A DNA stretch of 64,000 nucleotides from Siniperca chuatsi (lineage: Eukaryota > Chordata > Actinopteri > Centrarchiformes > Sinipercidae), in assembly GCF_020085105.1 (NCBI RefSeq), contig NC_058047.1:20156001-20220000 (forward strand). Direction: 5' to 3'. The translations under genes and the position numbers were made by a program. The notes under the pieces were generated by a model. The model was not told the DNA's origin, searched no databases, and was given only the letters and a program-made list of their open reading frames with translations. This document shows, one piece after another, positions 31,861 to 45,276 of this stretch; position 1 is the first letter of the stretch; every line of letters begins with the position of its first letter.

Positions 31861-32292
31861 TACGTTCTTATTGCCAGGCAACAATCAATTATTTAACATT
31901 TCATTGAAGCTGCCTGCATGGCTCTGGATCTGTCGAGATCAGCTCACTGTCCTGCTGTCAGCTACACAGACTTATGCACAGGAAAACATTATATACTATA
32001 TTTGTATGTCTGTGTTTAATCAGAGATCTGTCACAAAAGTGTCCTTGTGCCCCTCCTGGTTCCTCTCCCTGCTGTCGCTGTGGGTGTTTTTTATGCCCCA
32101 TGTGCCCCTGACATTGGCAGGAAGCTGCTGGGGTTATTCATGTGACGCAGTGATGTGTGCAGACTTGGGGAGATATTCCACATCCCTTTTGGGAGGCATT
32201 GACCCTCAACACTAAAGGCTGGGACTGTCTCTCAAGTGCAGCGCCAACCTCTTACTCTAACAGGGCTGACATTGACCCAGAAACACACAGTG

Positions 32293-32293
<1 letters not shown>

Positions 32294-32332
<39 letters not shown>
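32294..32332. repeat. (GT)n microsatellite
   Basis: About 19 GT units. Confidence 0.95.
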
Positions 32333-32333
<1 letters not shown>

Positions 32334-32339
32334 GTAGTG

Positions 32340-33295
32340 AAAAAAAGGTCAGATTTCATCCTTGAAGGACATTTGTATTTTCCAACCCTGCAGGCTTGAC
32401 TGTAGCTGTAACAAGTGATGTGATAGACAGAAAATCTGAAGGAACAGAAAGTGGGTCAGACAGACATCTGTGCTCACTCAATGTATTACTAAATCCAACA
32501 CAACATTGCTTTAATATTTGTGGCAGAGGTGACTAGATGATTGAGTCGCATATTTATGTTGTTTTAGTTTTGTAAGTGAAAGTCTAAAGTCTGTTATTTT
32601 TTCATTTGAATAGATCGCTGATAATGTATTGTATCACTGTGTGAAGATATTCAAAGACTACTGAGTTTGAGCAAAATCAAGTTCGTAACATTGTGCTGGC
32701 ATAGGTTTATTGCCAGTATTTTGTCTTATAAACCTACATGCGACTACAAGGGAGTATCCCTCCTCCCGCTCATACATGTAAGGAAGGGATCGCTTCAGGG
32801 CCAGTATGAACATGACGAATGATTGCAGTGATTGTATTACTTTAAAAAAACCTGTCCTTGAATGCTTTACAATCATGTTGAATTAATTCACTACTTCATA
32901 AAACATTTGCAAAAACCTGTTTTTATGTGTTTCTACTTGTAAATTACACCCACCAACTGTTGATATGCACAACTTCCCTCAGAGATCCACTCATCAAAAC
33001 TCTGCTTTACAGTAAAGCACCACGAGAGGTCAAAACTCCACAGGGTGCCTTTTTAAGATGATGTTCAGACTCCACAGCACAGAAAGTAAGAAGAAGACTT
33101 TCCAGAGTCAGTCTGTTAAAACATCTGGTTATTCCCAGAATAACCAAAACTACATACCTTTCTACTTCCAGCTGCAATGATTTGCAAAGCAGTCTGACAT
33201 AATGCAAGAAGTCAGAAGCTGCTCAAGGCCCATAGCCGTCTCTGGTTCTTGTTTATGTAAACACTGTTGTAAGAAAAGAATGTGTGTAATCACGT
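32340..33295. other. Intergenic sequence, nothing recognised
   Basis: AT-rich spacer. No coding or repeat signal that I can name. Confidence 0.3.
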
Positions 33296-33296
33296 G

Positions 33297-33332
33297 TACA
33301 CACACACACACACACATACACACACACACACA
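33297..33332. repeat. (CA)n microsatellite, interrupted
   Basis: CA units broken by one CATA. A short (TG)8 run follows at about 33,397-33,412. Confidence 0.9.
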
Positions 33333-33412
33333 GAGTCTCCCAGTTGTCTCTGTATTTACTCGAGCAAATATGGTCTCCTGCACACATCTAAAAGAAATTG
33401 TGTGTGTGTGTG

Positions 33413-34712
<1,300 letters not shown>

Positions 34713-35165
34713 GGATGCCTGTCTGGGCAGTCCAACAGCAGCCAAAGGCCACATGGGCTCTGCACGGCACTCACTGTAAGGCTGCAGGACACACTCCTTA
34801 ACACAAACTGGTGTTCATGCAAAGCAGGTATGACCAAATGGATGCACAAAAATGTGATACCTCATGCACACCCATTTACCGTCTTATGTACTTTAATATA
34901 ATACAATTCTATTCCTTTATCTTTATTTTTATTGTTTGTTGTGTGTAAAGCACTTTATTATTATTAAAATGTGCTATATCACAAGTATCCATGATATCCA
35001 ATCTATTTTTTGTACTGTGTTGTTACCCGCTGAGTGATAACATGACTCACTAAAAGGAGTCAAATGCATTTGAGAGGTTGCGAGATGATTAACAAGATAG
35101 GAAATAATTTTTGCTTCACAAATTATGTTAATTATTTTCTGTTTTTTCTCTAATCTTTGGCAGTC
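34713..35165. other. Spacer with LINE-tail debris
   Basis: At 34,944-34,980 the words gtaaagcactttattattattaaaatgtgctatat resemble the 3' end of teleost L2-type elements. Nothing else was recognised. Confidence 0.35.
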
Positions 35166-35169
35166 GGTC

Positions 35170-35765
35170 AGTCGGTCCACCACTTTAGTGATTGAATTAG
35201 ATTGAAATATCTCAACAACTGTTGGATGGATTGCCATGAAATTTTGTACAGACATTCATAGTTCCCAGATGATGAATCCCAATGACTTTGATGATCCTCT
35301 TATTTTTCCTCTAGCGCCAGCAGGTTGACATTTGTGGTTTTGAGTGAAACGTCTTAACACTGTTGGATGGATTGCCACGAAATTTGGTACACACGTTCAT
35401 GTCCCCCTCAGGATTAATTGTAATAACTTTGGTGATCCCTTGACTTTTCGTCTAGCGCCATCATCAGGTCATATTTTCATGCTGTCCTATACTTTGGTTT
35501 ATGACCAAATACCTGCAAAAGCTTCCCATCATGCTCAGCTGAACTTTGTGTTTTGTGCTGATATGCAAATATTAGCATGCTAATGCGTTAAACTAAGATG
35601 GTGAACAAGGTAAACATTATACCTGCTAATGTTAGCATTGTCAATGTGAGCATATAAGCATGCTGAAGTTAGCATTTAGCTCAAGGAACTGCTGTTTTTA
35701 AGTACAGCTTCACCAAGCTGCTAGCATGGCTGTAGACTCTTAGTCTTGTAAAAACTGCTCAAATG
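35170..35765 (+). repeat. Dispersed repeat ('caacaactgttggatggattgccatgaaat' and 'gctaatgttagca' family), copy 2
   Basis: It contains two tandem relatives of a unit, ctgttggatggattgcca(t/c)gaaatttt/ggtaca followed by cctctagcgcca / cgtctagcgcca. A 'tagcatgctaat' section follows that matches, reversed, the repeat at 6,881-7,220. It is a noncoding interspersed family common in fish introns. Confidence 0.7.
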
Positions 35766-36384
35766 AAATAGTTTGAGAAGGGAACAAATCCTGTTGCTTG
35801 AACTGCCTGCAACTCATAGACATATGAAGACTGTGACAAGGGATTGTGAGCAGACACTGCTTCAGTTTAAAAGGTCACAAGCCAAAAAGGTAGGGAGCCA
35901 CTGCACTAAATACTCACATTTATGAAGAATTATGAAGAAAAAGCCAGAAAATCCCTGGGATCACAATTACTCTTCAACAAATTGGCATTCATATGAATAT
36001 GTTTGGGTTTTTTTGGATACACTCAAACTTACAAACTCACCCCTTGGCTCTCTGAATTCTGGCAGAATTTCTTTTCAGGAAAAGTAAAGTAGGCATGTAC
36101 CACATGCACTGCTGTGCCTCTCTTTGTCCTCCATTCACTGAAATCTGCACCTTTGCTCGTTGTTATGTGTTTTGTTTTGAGTGAGTGGGTGTGCATTAAT
36201 GGGAAAAACTGCTTTAAGTTGCCCATGGCCATTAGCTAGTTGTTTGTCTGTATGAGTGGGTGAGTCTTAGAGACATAAAACTGGCAGAAGGTTTGGTAAG
36301 TCTTTGCTAATGGCCTTCAGTCAAGGTGAGCTGTGGTTGGAGATGTTTAAAGCTTAGAGCAATAATGCTGTAGTAAATAACATA
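35766..36384. other. Spacer before the L1 3' end
   Basis: No exon was seen. An obvious L1 target duplication partner was looked for and not found here. Confidence 0.3.
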
Positions 36385-36679
36385 TTTTTCTTTTTGTATA
36401 GATATATTTATTGGAAATGTACAAAATATAAGATATGCATATGCACTGGAAGTATCAGGACATTCCTTTTTTCTATCATAATTAATAAAAACATAACATT
36501 TCAAAATACAACACACACACACACACTATGGTGCATTTGTTACATCATTAAAAATCGCTTAGTATTAATAAAGGTAAAAATACAACAATATATGATAAAT
36601 AAAGAAAGAAAATAATAAAAATAATAAGAACATCCAGAAATAATAAACCTAAATATGTAGATAAGTCAGTCATTAGGGT

Positions 36680-38784
36680 CTAACAATGGTAAGATATCAA
36701 GAAAAGGGGCGGGATCGTGTTTTTTTCTGACAGAATACAGTATTTTCTCAGGAGTACTATAGGATACAAGTTCATTGATCCAGTGTTTCCACGCTGGGGA
36801 TTTGTCAGATTTCCAATTTTTAAGTTTACAACATAATTTGTCTGTTTGGTGGATATCAACACAGTCTGTGGTTTTTCTATGAGAGTACACCAGTCACCAT
36901 CAACAAAAGAACACTCCAGGTCTGACTCCAATTTTTGCTTTACTGAAGCTCTATGGTATGCTGGGAGGTTATCAATAAGGGTGTTATATATGGAAGATGT
37001 TAGGCCCTTTGTAGAAGTAAGTCTGGTATCAAGTAACCGGATTTCCAATGAGGATTCCTCAGGTATGTTAGAGAATGATCCCAATGACTGACTTATAATC
37101 CAATGTCTTATTTGTAGGTACTTGAAAAGATTATGCCTTGGTAAATCAAATAATTCAGACAATTGGAGGAAGCTAGCAAACATACCATTAATATACAGGT
37201 CACTAATCGTTTTGATACCTTTCCTAATCCAACTAACTACTCCAACGAAGAGTTTATGAGATTCCTGCCATGTGCCAAAGGTACCCAAAAGAACTGAATT
37301 TTTTGTAATCACAGAACGTTTCTTCCTCAAGCCCAGGAATGGGATACTTGTAGGTGGGGTAGTTTTCATTTTGTGTTGCTCTATTGAGAACTATCTCATC
37401 TTTGAATGCAACCAGATCCACAATGGGCGGAACTGAGAAGAAATTTGGGAGATTTAGCCCACCTGGGACCTGAAGTGTGATGGGCTTGACCCTTGGGGTT
37501 TTCTTATGCCATAAAAATGTGGATATAGCTTTGTTGAGGCCTTTAAAAAATACATAGGAATTTTCAAAGGGATACAATGAAATAAATAAATGAATTTGGG
37601 TAGTATATTCATTTTAATTGTATTGATTCTACCAATTAATGACAGTGGTAAGTTCCATTTTAGTTTGGTCCAACAGCTTCACGTAGTTTTCTTGAGAGAC
37701 TTTACCAAAGGAACCACCAACATTAATACCCAAATATTTAAAACCACTGGGCACCATCTTTGGTATCTAGAAAGAATTCTAATATTGTTCTCCAGTACAT
37801 TTATTGGGAAGGCCTCACTTTTAGAGTAATTTATCTTGTAACCCGATACTGCACTGTATTCCTTGAGACACTGAAATAATGGGGGAAGAGAATTAGTTGG
37901 ATTAGTTAGGAATAATATAATATAATATAATTTCTGCATAGAAAGATAGCTTGTGCTCATCTGTGCCAAATGTTATGCCAGTGATGGATAGGTTTGAACG
38001 GATGGCAGTGGCTAGAGGTTCAATGGCAAGGGAAAATAATCCAGGTGAGCTCGGACATCCCTGCCTATATCACCTGGAGGCCAAGAAGGCATCCGACAAA
38101 ACTCCATTAATTAAAATTTGAGTCTTAGGGGCATTAAAGAGCGTTTTGACATATTGAATAAATGTATCCCCAAAGTTCATAGCCCAAAGGGTCTGAAGAA
38201 GGAAACTTGGTTCTATTCTGTCGAATGCCTTTTCAGCGTCCATCTATACAGTCACCGCCGGGTGTTTTTATTTCTGTGCAGCATCTATTACATGGAACAA
38301 TCTGCGCACGTTATCTGCTCCCTGCCTGTTTTTGACAAATCTGGTTTGGTTAGCGTGGATAATTTTAGGGTTGACATTCACCATTCGTAAAGCAATTATT
38401 TTGGATAAAACCTTGTAATCAGAGTTCAACAAGTTAAAGGGCCAGTAGTTTTCTGGAGAATGTTTTGAATTATTCGATCGGGAATCCATCTGTAATGAAT
38501 GGATAGCACAAAGCACCTCCTCTTCAGATATTCCATATTGTCTTATTCAGATTTATTACACAGAGATCAAATCTCCCATGTTATAATTTTCCATGGAGTT
38601 TAACTTAAATCTCAGGTTGCCGCCCAGTCTCTATGTAGCTTCATATGTTCTAGGCTCGAGATTGGTCACTTGGATGAAAGCAATATCGATAGATTGTTTC
38701 TTTAGATGTTAGGACTTTCTTTCTCTTAATTGGAGAATTAATTCTTCTGACATTTAGTGAGATACAGCTCAGTCGACCTGCCAT
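36680..38784 (-). pseudogene. L1 ORF2 remnant (endonuclease/reverse transcriptase), deleted and frameshifted
   Basis: The start reads MAGRLSCISLNVRRINSPIKR, the AP-endonuclease N-terminus. After roughly 38,560 the sequence jumps to the reverse transcriptase: LLNSDYKVLSKIIALR, NQTRFVKNRQGADNVRRLFH, then ILINGVLSDAFLASR, a stop, and RQGCPSSPGLFSLAIEPLA. The catalytic FYADD box reads FYAEI followed by a disrupted frame. The C-terminal part (37,577-36,680) continues in two overlapping frames. ORF2 proteins nick DNA and prime reverse transcription; this copy cannot, given the deletion, stops, frameshifts and lost Asp residues. Confidence 0.88.
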
Positions 38785-39026
38785 ATTTATATTACATAAA
38801 AATGTACAGAGAGAACATCCCATATTCAATAAACAAACAAACAAAAAACTAATTCTGGACATTAATTGTAGTATTACGATTACTGAGTTTGATGATACAA
38901 ATATAAGAGGAAGACCATATATAACCCCAGAAAAGAAGAAAAAAACCCCCACCCTGTTAAAAAATCCCCAAACTAAGCACAGGGTAGGCACGTACTTCTA
39001 AACTGGCTACGTAGCCTCAACAGTTG

Positions 39027-39704
39027 CTAGTAAATAGAACTATCGAACCCCACAAGAGAACAATTTTCCTTCTCCATCTCGGTCAGGAGCTTCTTCTTAA
39101 CTTCATTAAATCTGTTCATCCTGCGTTGAATCTCAATGCTGTAGTCTGGGTAAAAGGAAATTTGTTTATCAAGGCACACGTCCCCCTTCTCTCTGGCTAA
39201 CCGGAGTACCTTGTCTTTTTCCCTGTAGTTTAAGAATTTTGCGATGATGGGTCTAATCCGGTCTGAGGGTCTTCCCAAGCGGTGGGCTCTCTCCATGGTG
39301 ATGGGGAGTGTGAAGTTATCGTTCCCTAGCATTTAAGGGATGAAACGTTCCAAGTGTCCGACCATGTCATTGCCCTCAGATTTCTCTGGGACGTTTATGA
39401 TCTTTATGTTTGATCTCCTGCTCCAGTTCTGAAGGTTGTCTGCTTTGTCTTTCAGAAAAGCGATCTCCTTTTCCATCTTTTCAGTTCGAGTGCAGGTGTC
39501 TTACAAGTTATCCTCATTATCACTTACTCAAGTCTCCATCTCGTCAACCTGCTCGGCTAAAGTTGAGAGAGACAACTTGATTTTGGTCAGTGAAGTTTGG
39601 ATGTCAGCTGTCTTCTTCTTTATGTGACAGGTCAATTTGTCATTAGAATCCCAAATTGCTTTCATGAGAGATTTGACCGTTGGCTTTTCTTGGTCAGCCG
39701 CCAT
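39027..39704 (-). pseudogene. L1 ORF1 with three in-frame nonsense codons
   Basis: A single frame of 226 codons runs from MAADQEKPTVKSLMKAIWDS to VGFDSSIY and a TAG. It is interrupted only at 39530-39528 (TGA), 39503-39501 (TAA) and 39335-39333 (TAA), with no frameshift. The N-terminal third is coiled-coil-like. The RRM/C-terminal section includes ITMERAHRLGRP and RPIIAKFLNYREKDKVLRLA. L1 ORF1 proteins are trimeric RNA-binding chaperones of the element's RNA. C-to-T changes of CGA or CAA/CAG codons explain all three stops. Confidence 0.88.
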
Positions 39705-39960
39705 CTTTGCTGTGAGGGAGATCTCAGTTGGTGTGTTGAATATTGTTATAATTGTAATATTGTTATTAATTTTCTCACCCTTTAATGAATTGTGCTGTTT
39801 CAAGCGAACAAAAAAAATCCTATAGGAAAAAAAAAGTTTCACATTTGGAGCTGAGTTAATACCAGTGAAATAGTGGCGACTGTTGAAAAACACCAGGAGC
39901 TCAGAGACACACGTCCGACCTCAGTGGCTGCATCACGTGATGCCCAGCTTTTCTTCTTCT

Positions 39961-42273
39961 GAGACCCAGTTTAAAAAGCTAATGACAGTTGTTTATTAAA
40001 GCTGACACACTGTACTGCTAATTGATATTCAACTTAATATGACTCACTTTTGTAGCTGCCTTTGTTATTGTGATTTACTGTAGTCGCAGCCTGAAGTGCT
40101 GGTGCACCAGTTGCAAACACTGCAAGGTTAATGTTGTAAAGGGAAAATATTTTACTTATACTACAAACTATTGTGGACTCAAAAATAAGCATTTTATTGA
40201 GACAGCTGTTTCAAAAAATTGTATTTCTGCAAAGCTGACAGTTCATAACATTACATTCATATCCATTCATATGAAGACACAGCAGACGTCAAAACCAAAT
40301 CAGAAGGTCCAGTAAAATCAAAAATATTTGTATCCAATATATCCTATATAACATGCACACATATTATAAATTTGAGCTTCTCTCTTGTCCTCTCAGTTAG
40401 TGGAAGGTCTTTTTAAAGTAGCACAGAGAAATGTTTTTACCTTCCTACAGGTGTGAAACAAATCCTTTTAAAATATATTTATCATGACATACTGTTAATT
40501 TTTATTCAAAATTTTCACAGCAAATATAAAGTATCAAAAGTAATACTTCTTGCTCTAAAGAAAAGTTAGTTTTTTACAATATTTCCCTCCAGGTACCAAT
40601 TAGCAATTACGGTCAAGGTGACAAGTGACCTTTATCAGGTAGAATTCGTAATGTCACAATATTTCCCTCAGTAATGCTGTGGCCTAAAAGAAGTAAATCT
40701 CACCAAGTAAGTAGCATTACTTCAGAACTGTACTTAAACACTGTACTTATATTAATATACTAAACTGCTTTATACTGCTGCCTGAGTACCACAGCGTTTG
40801 GATCCCAGGACCATGACTGATTTTATTTGTTTGGTAACTCAGCCCTTCACACCCTCACAGAGAAAGTGAGGATAAGCAGTATTTTAAATGTGACAAATGA
40901 CTATAGAGTCCTACATTTGATATACAGCCTTTTCAACCTGCACAGTAGGCAGGTACATTGCCTTCATGTTTTATGCATAACACCCACCTCCTCAATACTT
41001 CTGCAGAACCCCTTAAAAATATTCAGTCTGAAAAGCCCCTAGAACCCAGAGCGGACTTGATTTCATTACTGCCCACAGGTATGAAGCATGGAGGGAGGCA
41101 TGATGATTATTACTGTGCTGTGGTATTATTGTAAAGCTGCTACTCGGCTTTTACCTTAAGCCAACCAAGTAAATGGTTGAGGAGAAAATGACATTCATGA
41201 AGGTCACTGTAGGCTACTGCAGCACAGCAGTTTGGGCTTAAAATGCAGTAACCAGTGGCAATGTTCAGATTGTGTAATAAAAATTCACCCATGTATTTTC
41301 TCCATTTAAATTTTTCACTCTACAGTGTGGAGAGTAACAATGTAGCATTCAGAGACCACACATGCATGGAGACTGCAGCACAGATAACACCAGCACAGGA
41401 AAGCTCCATTGTGGCATTTGAGGATAGCAATGCAGACTGCAGATAGGATGAAACGTGGCACAGCCTCCTTTTCACCTGGATATGACACTCTCGCACTGCC
41501 TCGGGCTCCGATTTATGCTCTGTTAAAAAGCGGCAGTGAAATGTAAAAGATGTGTGAGGATGCCTGAAGGAAGAGCGCAAGTCTTCCTCTCCTTGTCGGC
41601 ATATGAGCCCATTAAAGAGTAAAATGCGACTCCTCGCACTTTAGTTAAGAATGAACGGAGTGGGAAAAGTGCCCAGTCTGTAACTGTAAACATATCTCTA
41701 CATCTTTTTAGTACAGACCTTCTTACTATGATAATGTGATATATGTCGACTGCTCTTAAAAGCAGGCTGTGATGTATTTTGTGTGGTTGATAATAACATC
41801 AATGTACTGTATGTGTTTTGTTTTCTTTGCCTGTGTTGGCTAACAGTGTCTTGTGAAAATGATTCTGCAGTAATGTCACACTGGTTCCAACACAAAATAT
41901 CCTTGGAAAAAACGCAAATGACTTGGAGGTTAAAAACAACTACTTGCAAGTGTTCAGCTAAACATCTAAGTTGCATCCTGTAATGGCATTTCAAGGATTC
42001 AATTCAGAATAAAACTCTTTAGCACTGACCTAACTCCAACATATTTTCTGCTGCAGCTACAGTATGGTAGAGTTTCATTCATAATATTCAGAGATGTAAA
42101 ACTTAATCAGTAAACGTCATGTTTTGGCATCTGTCCCATAGAGATTTAAAGGGCAAGAGATTCTTTCTACACTCCCTGTGATATGAAATACAATCCACCC
42201 CTCAACACTTTATAATGGTTTCAACCACCTGGCACAACTCAACACCACCCTCTCTCCAGTCTCGCTGTAGAAT
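39961..42273. other. Intergenic region of about 2.3 kb, nothing recognised
   Basis: AT-rich spacer. No coding exon and no repeat family that I can name. Open frames of 60-98 codons occur on both strands without motifs. Confidence 0.35.
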
Positions 42274-42435
42274 GGGCAGCTGTTGCTCAGTTGGTAGTAG
42301 TGGGTCAGTGGTTGGCTATAGAGTTGGTGGTTTGATCTCCACTTCCTCTTTTGTGTCCTGGAGCAAGACACTGAACCCCAAATTGCTCCCCGTGTATGGG
42401 TATATACATTCAAAAAAGTCTGCCAAATGAATATA
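42274..42435 (+). mobile_element. tRNA-derived SINE
   Basis: The head is gggcagctgttgctcagttggtagtagtggg. A B-box-like gttggtggtttgatctcc follows, then the conserved core gtcctggagcaagacactgaaccccaaattgctcc. The tail (gtctgccaaatgaatataatataatg) is the LINE-type 3' end used by many fish SINEs. Confidence 0.8.
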
Positions 42436-42689
42436 ATATAATGTTGATATAACTCTGTCCATCTGTACATCTTTTCTCTGATGATTGTCTAAAGTCATTT
42501 TGGGGAATCACAGAAGTGTATAAACAAGAGCAGCACTGCACCACTTTTTTGTTCGATCTGTGGGGTTCAGTGTGAAAATGAAAGACAGATATTCTAAAAT
42601 AAATACCTGTACTAAAAAATACAGTCAAAAGAAAACAAAATAATTAAGCTGCACTATATTAATGATGGAAAAATTAACAATATGTAATG

Positions 42690-43185
42690 TAAAAGGTGTT
42701 GCTTATAGTCACGAACCCACAGAAAATTATCACCCAGAACTCTTCACTTCCCATCAGCTCTATGGAGCGTTTAGTGTCTTTCAGCTCACTGTTTTGGTTT
42801 TATGCCTCACAACTTTACTATTTTGGTTCACTCTCACCGCAGCAGGCAACTGTTTTCAGTGAAAAAAGCTCTAAAACTGTTCAGTACCTGCCCAGCACCA
42901 AACAGCAGACAAACAATGTTAGCAACTAGCTGGTGAAGAAAGTGGGGCTTTTAGCTGCTAAATAGCCAGATATTTCCCTCAGGAGTTCGTAGACACAAAA
43001 ACAGATCTAAAAAGAGTGAATATTTTATTTGAAACACAACTTGAATGCTAATGTTGCTCCGTGTCTGTTAGATGTTGTACAGTTCACCATATCAACTTTA
43101 CAAGGAGATAACATGTCAGTGTTGTGGTTATAGCTTGTTGTGCTGCCCACATAGGGCCAAAATCAATGATTGCAGGTTTAAATAA
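42690..43185 (+). repeat. Dispersed repeat ('cctgcccagcaccaaacag' family), copy 1
   Basis: It shares an ordered series with 59,530-60,035: aattatcacccagaact, tttcagctcactgttttgg, tacctgcccagcaccaaacag, agacaaacaatgttagcaac, gctggtgaa, ttagctgctaaatagccagatatt and ctcaggagtt. The copies are in the same orientation and clearly related. Noncoding; superfamily not assigned. Confidence 0.75.
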
Positions 43186-43691
43186 ACCAAACTTGCAGAC
43201 TAATTTCATAAATGAATAAACAGGAACTAGCTGGCTACATTCAATAGCAGTTGCCAACCATGTTAGCATCTGTTTGGATGGAGGAAGAGGGGGCGGGGAT
43301 TAGTGTTAATAACTGAACAGTGAGAATATCAAATCAAAATGTTTAAATAGACTTTTCAGATTAAACTTGATATTAAGAAATAAAAATGAAGAAATATAGA
43401 GAAACAGACCAAAAATGATGAAATAACGTTTCACAATAATAATTCTGTTTAAATAATATTGAAGTATTACCAAATCTATTGGTATATTTATACATTTCTC
43501 TGTATATTCGCATATTTATTTTAGACTGTCTTAATACATTTTGTCCCACATGTATTTCCATACAGTCTGTCCCTGCAGAGTATTGTGAGTATACCAGCCA
43601 GCTGAAAGCTAAAGTGAGCTGAATTTTTAAGTAGAGAACTCGTCTTCCGTTTTCCCCCACAGGACGTGAATGCAGCACAAAACAGCCCGAG

Positions 43692-43694
<3 letters not shown>
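43186..43694. other. Spacer, nothing recognised
   Basis: AT-rich, with no exon. It borders the GC-rich patch that follows. Confidence 0.3.

Positions 43695-43725
<31 letters not shown>
43695..43725. repeat. (GA)n microsatellite
   Basis: About 15 GA units at the edge of the GC-rich patch. Confidence 0.95.
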
Positions 43726-43726
<1 letters not shown>

Positions 43727-43859
43727 CAGGCAACAGCGCAGATGAGCCCCAATGAACAGCAGCCGGGTCCTCTTTAAAACACACACACATACACTGACAC
43801 ACAATACGCTCTACATCCCATACACACAAATGCCAAGACAGTTATACACATGCAACCCA

Positions 43860-44229
43860 ATAACGAGAACACCATCAGTCCGAGCTGCCTGCCGCTGCCT
43901 GCGGCAGCCCTCACCGCTTCTCCGAGACACAAAGCTGGGAGCCCGCTGGGAGAGGAGCGGAGAGCCAGGGACTTCATTTAGGAGGCGGTAGATAATTCAG
44001 CAGCAGTGCTGGGAAGAGCAGAGACACGGGAGGGAAGGTGAGTGAATTCAGTTCAGTCCAACTGCTGTTGCTGCCGCTGGAGGAGGAGGAGGAGGAAGCT
44101 CGGTGTCTGGAGAGGCTGGGGGAGCAGCATTTTCCTGCACAGACCCAGCCAGAGCAGACGGCCAGCTGTGATCCCAGCACCTCCAGGCTTGCAGATGTGG
44201 AAGGAGCGCTGTGCAAGTTCTAGTCCTGG
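43860..44229 (+). promoter_or_regulatory. GC-rich patch with splice donors; candidate promoter and noncoding first exon(s)
   Basis: This is the only clearly GC-rich, CpG-bearing stretch in the right-hand 48 kb. It contains two strong + strand donors, ggaag|GTGAGT (GT at 44038) and cctgg|GTGAGC (GT at 44230). No long coding frame fits, so it looks like 5' UTR exon material. In human, LINGO3 follows PEAK3 and LINGO genes have noncoding 5' exons before one coding exon, so a lingo3 first exon is a reasonable guess; no LINGO coding sequence lies in the window. Confidence 0.4.
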
Positions 44230-44255
44230 GTGAGCCAAGTTCCCATCTTTCCCTG

Positions 44256-44256
<1 letters not shown>

Positions 44257-44286
<30 letters not shown>

Positions 44287-44287
44287 C
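44257..44287. repeat. (CA)n microsatellite
   Basis: About 15 CA units after cgcgcg. Confidence 0.95.
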
Positions 44288-45143
44288 TGGTGGTCCACTT
44301 GATCTGCTGTCTGACACTTTTACACACCTTGTTTGAGTCAGAGATAATGCACATGGGCTTTATGTTCTGTGCTCCTTTCCCTTGCAGCCTTTCATCCAGG
44401 TTGTGTCAAGGTTCACCTGAACAGATGACCTGATGAACGTGAGATTCACGTGACACTAGTTTATCTCCTCAGCCTCTTCTCGCACTGTTATGGTGCAGTC
44501 CCGGCTAATCGATTTGCTCCCTAACTCAGATGGACATCGGGGCTCATTATCTCACGCTGGCTGTGCTTTTCTATTGTCGTCCTTGAGATGGTATCCTCGT
44601 GAATTCATGCAAGCACGGCCACTCTGTGTGTGCGTGCATATGTGTGTCTTTGGTAACCAGTTCTCAATTAGGTTTTAATGATGTAAACGTGGGGTAGAAA
44701 GGGGGAGGCAGCCTTTGATCGATCCTTGCAGTCATCTCAGTGTGAGAGGCTCGCTGCCTGTCGTCGGTGTGACACATCTAAGCCTCTGCCTGTGTTTGCT
44801 CAGCCCTCTCTCAGCTCTGTTCCTGCCTTTATTGCGGCTGTGTTCAGTTCTCTGTGCAGTTCAAGAAATGAGATGTTTTTTATAAGTAAGCTTTATACAG
44901 TTTTGCTTTAATCTTGTTCCTCATCTGTCAGGGACTATGGTTTACCACTGTCAATTCTTGCATACATTACAAAAACATGTAATTAATTGCAAATTATAAC
45001 TGAGATTGCACAGCTGTCTTTCTGTTTCTAAGACAGTTGAAAAATAGAAATACACTTGCTGTGCATTTGATGAGGGCCACAACGGTAATGGGTTTTTAAA
45101 GTATTGTTGGGGGCATTTTGTGCCTTTAGTAGAAAGTTAACAG
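44288..45143. other. Spacer, nothing recognised
   Basis: No exon or repeat family identified. It might be the start of a long intron if the 44-kb patch is a first exon. Confidence 0.3.
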
Positions 45144-45276
45144 TAGAGAGATGACAGGAAATTAGGGGAGAGAGTAATGAGGAGTGACATGCAATAAAGG
45201 TCCCTGGCAGTACTTGAACCGGGGACATTTCAATTCATTGTCAATGCTTTAAACCTTTAGGCTACTCGGGCACCCC
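45144..45276 (-). mobile_element. tRNA-derived SINE
   Basis: The minus strand starts ggggtgcccgagtagcctaaagg (A box). It continues aaatgtccccggttcaagtactgcc, containing the B box GGTTCAAGT, then gggacctttattgcatgtcactcc. This is the usual order of a teleost tRNA-type SINE. Confidence 0.8.

Larger units (their letters stand above)
36385..39960 (-). mobile_element. Decayed, internally deleted L1-clade LINE
   Basis: On the minus strand the order is: 5' UTR, ORF1 (from 39,704), a spacer of about 240 bases, ORF2 (from 38,784), then a 3' UTR ending near 36,385 with an AATAAA-containing AT-rich tail. ORF1 has a coiled-coil start and an RRM/C-terminal part. ORF2 keeps the start of the AP-endonuclease, part of the reverse transcriptase and the C-terminal region, but about 1.5 kb is missing between endonuclease and reverse transcriptase compared with a usual ORF2. 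The 5' boundary is approximate and no target-site duplication was established. Confidence 0.88.

Noticed and set aside
36385..39960. Target-site duplication around the L1 remnant
   Set aside because: I compared the flanks by eye and saw no convincing match; the 5' end is not fixed.
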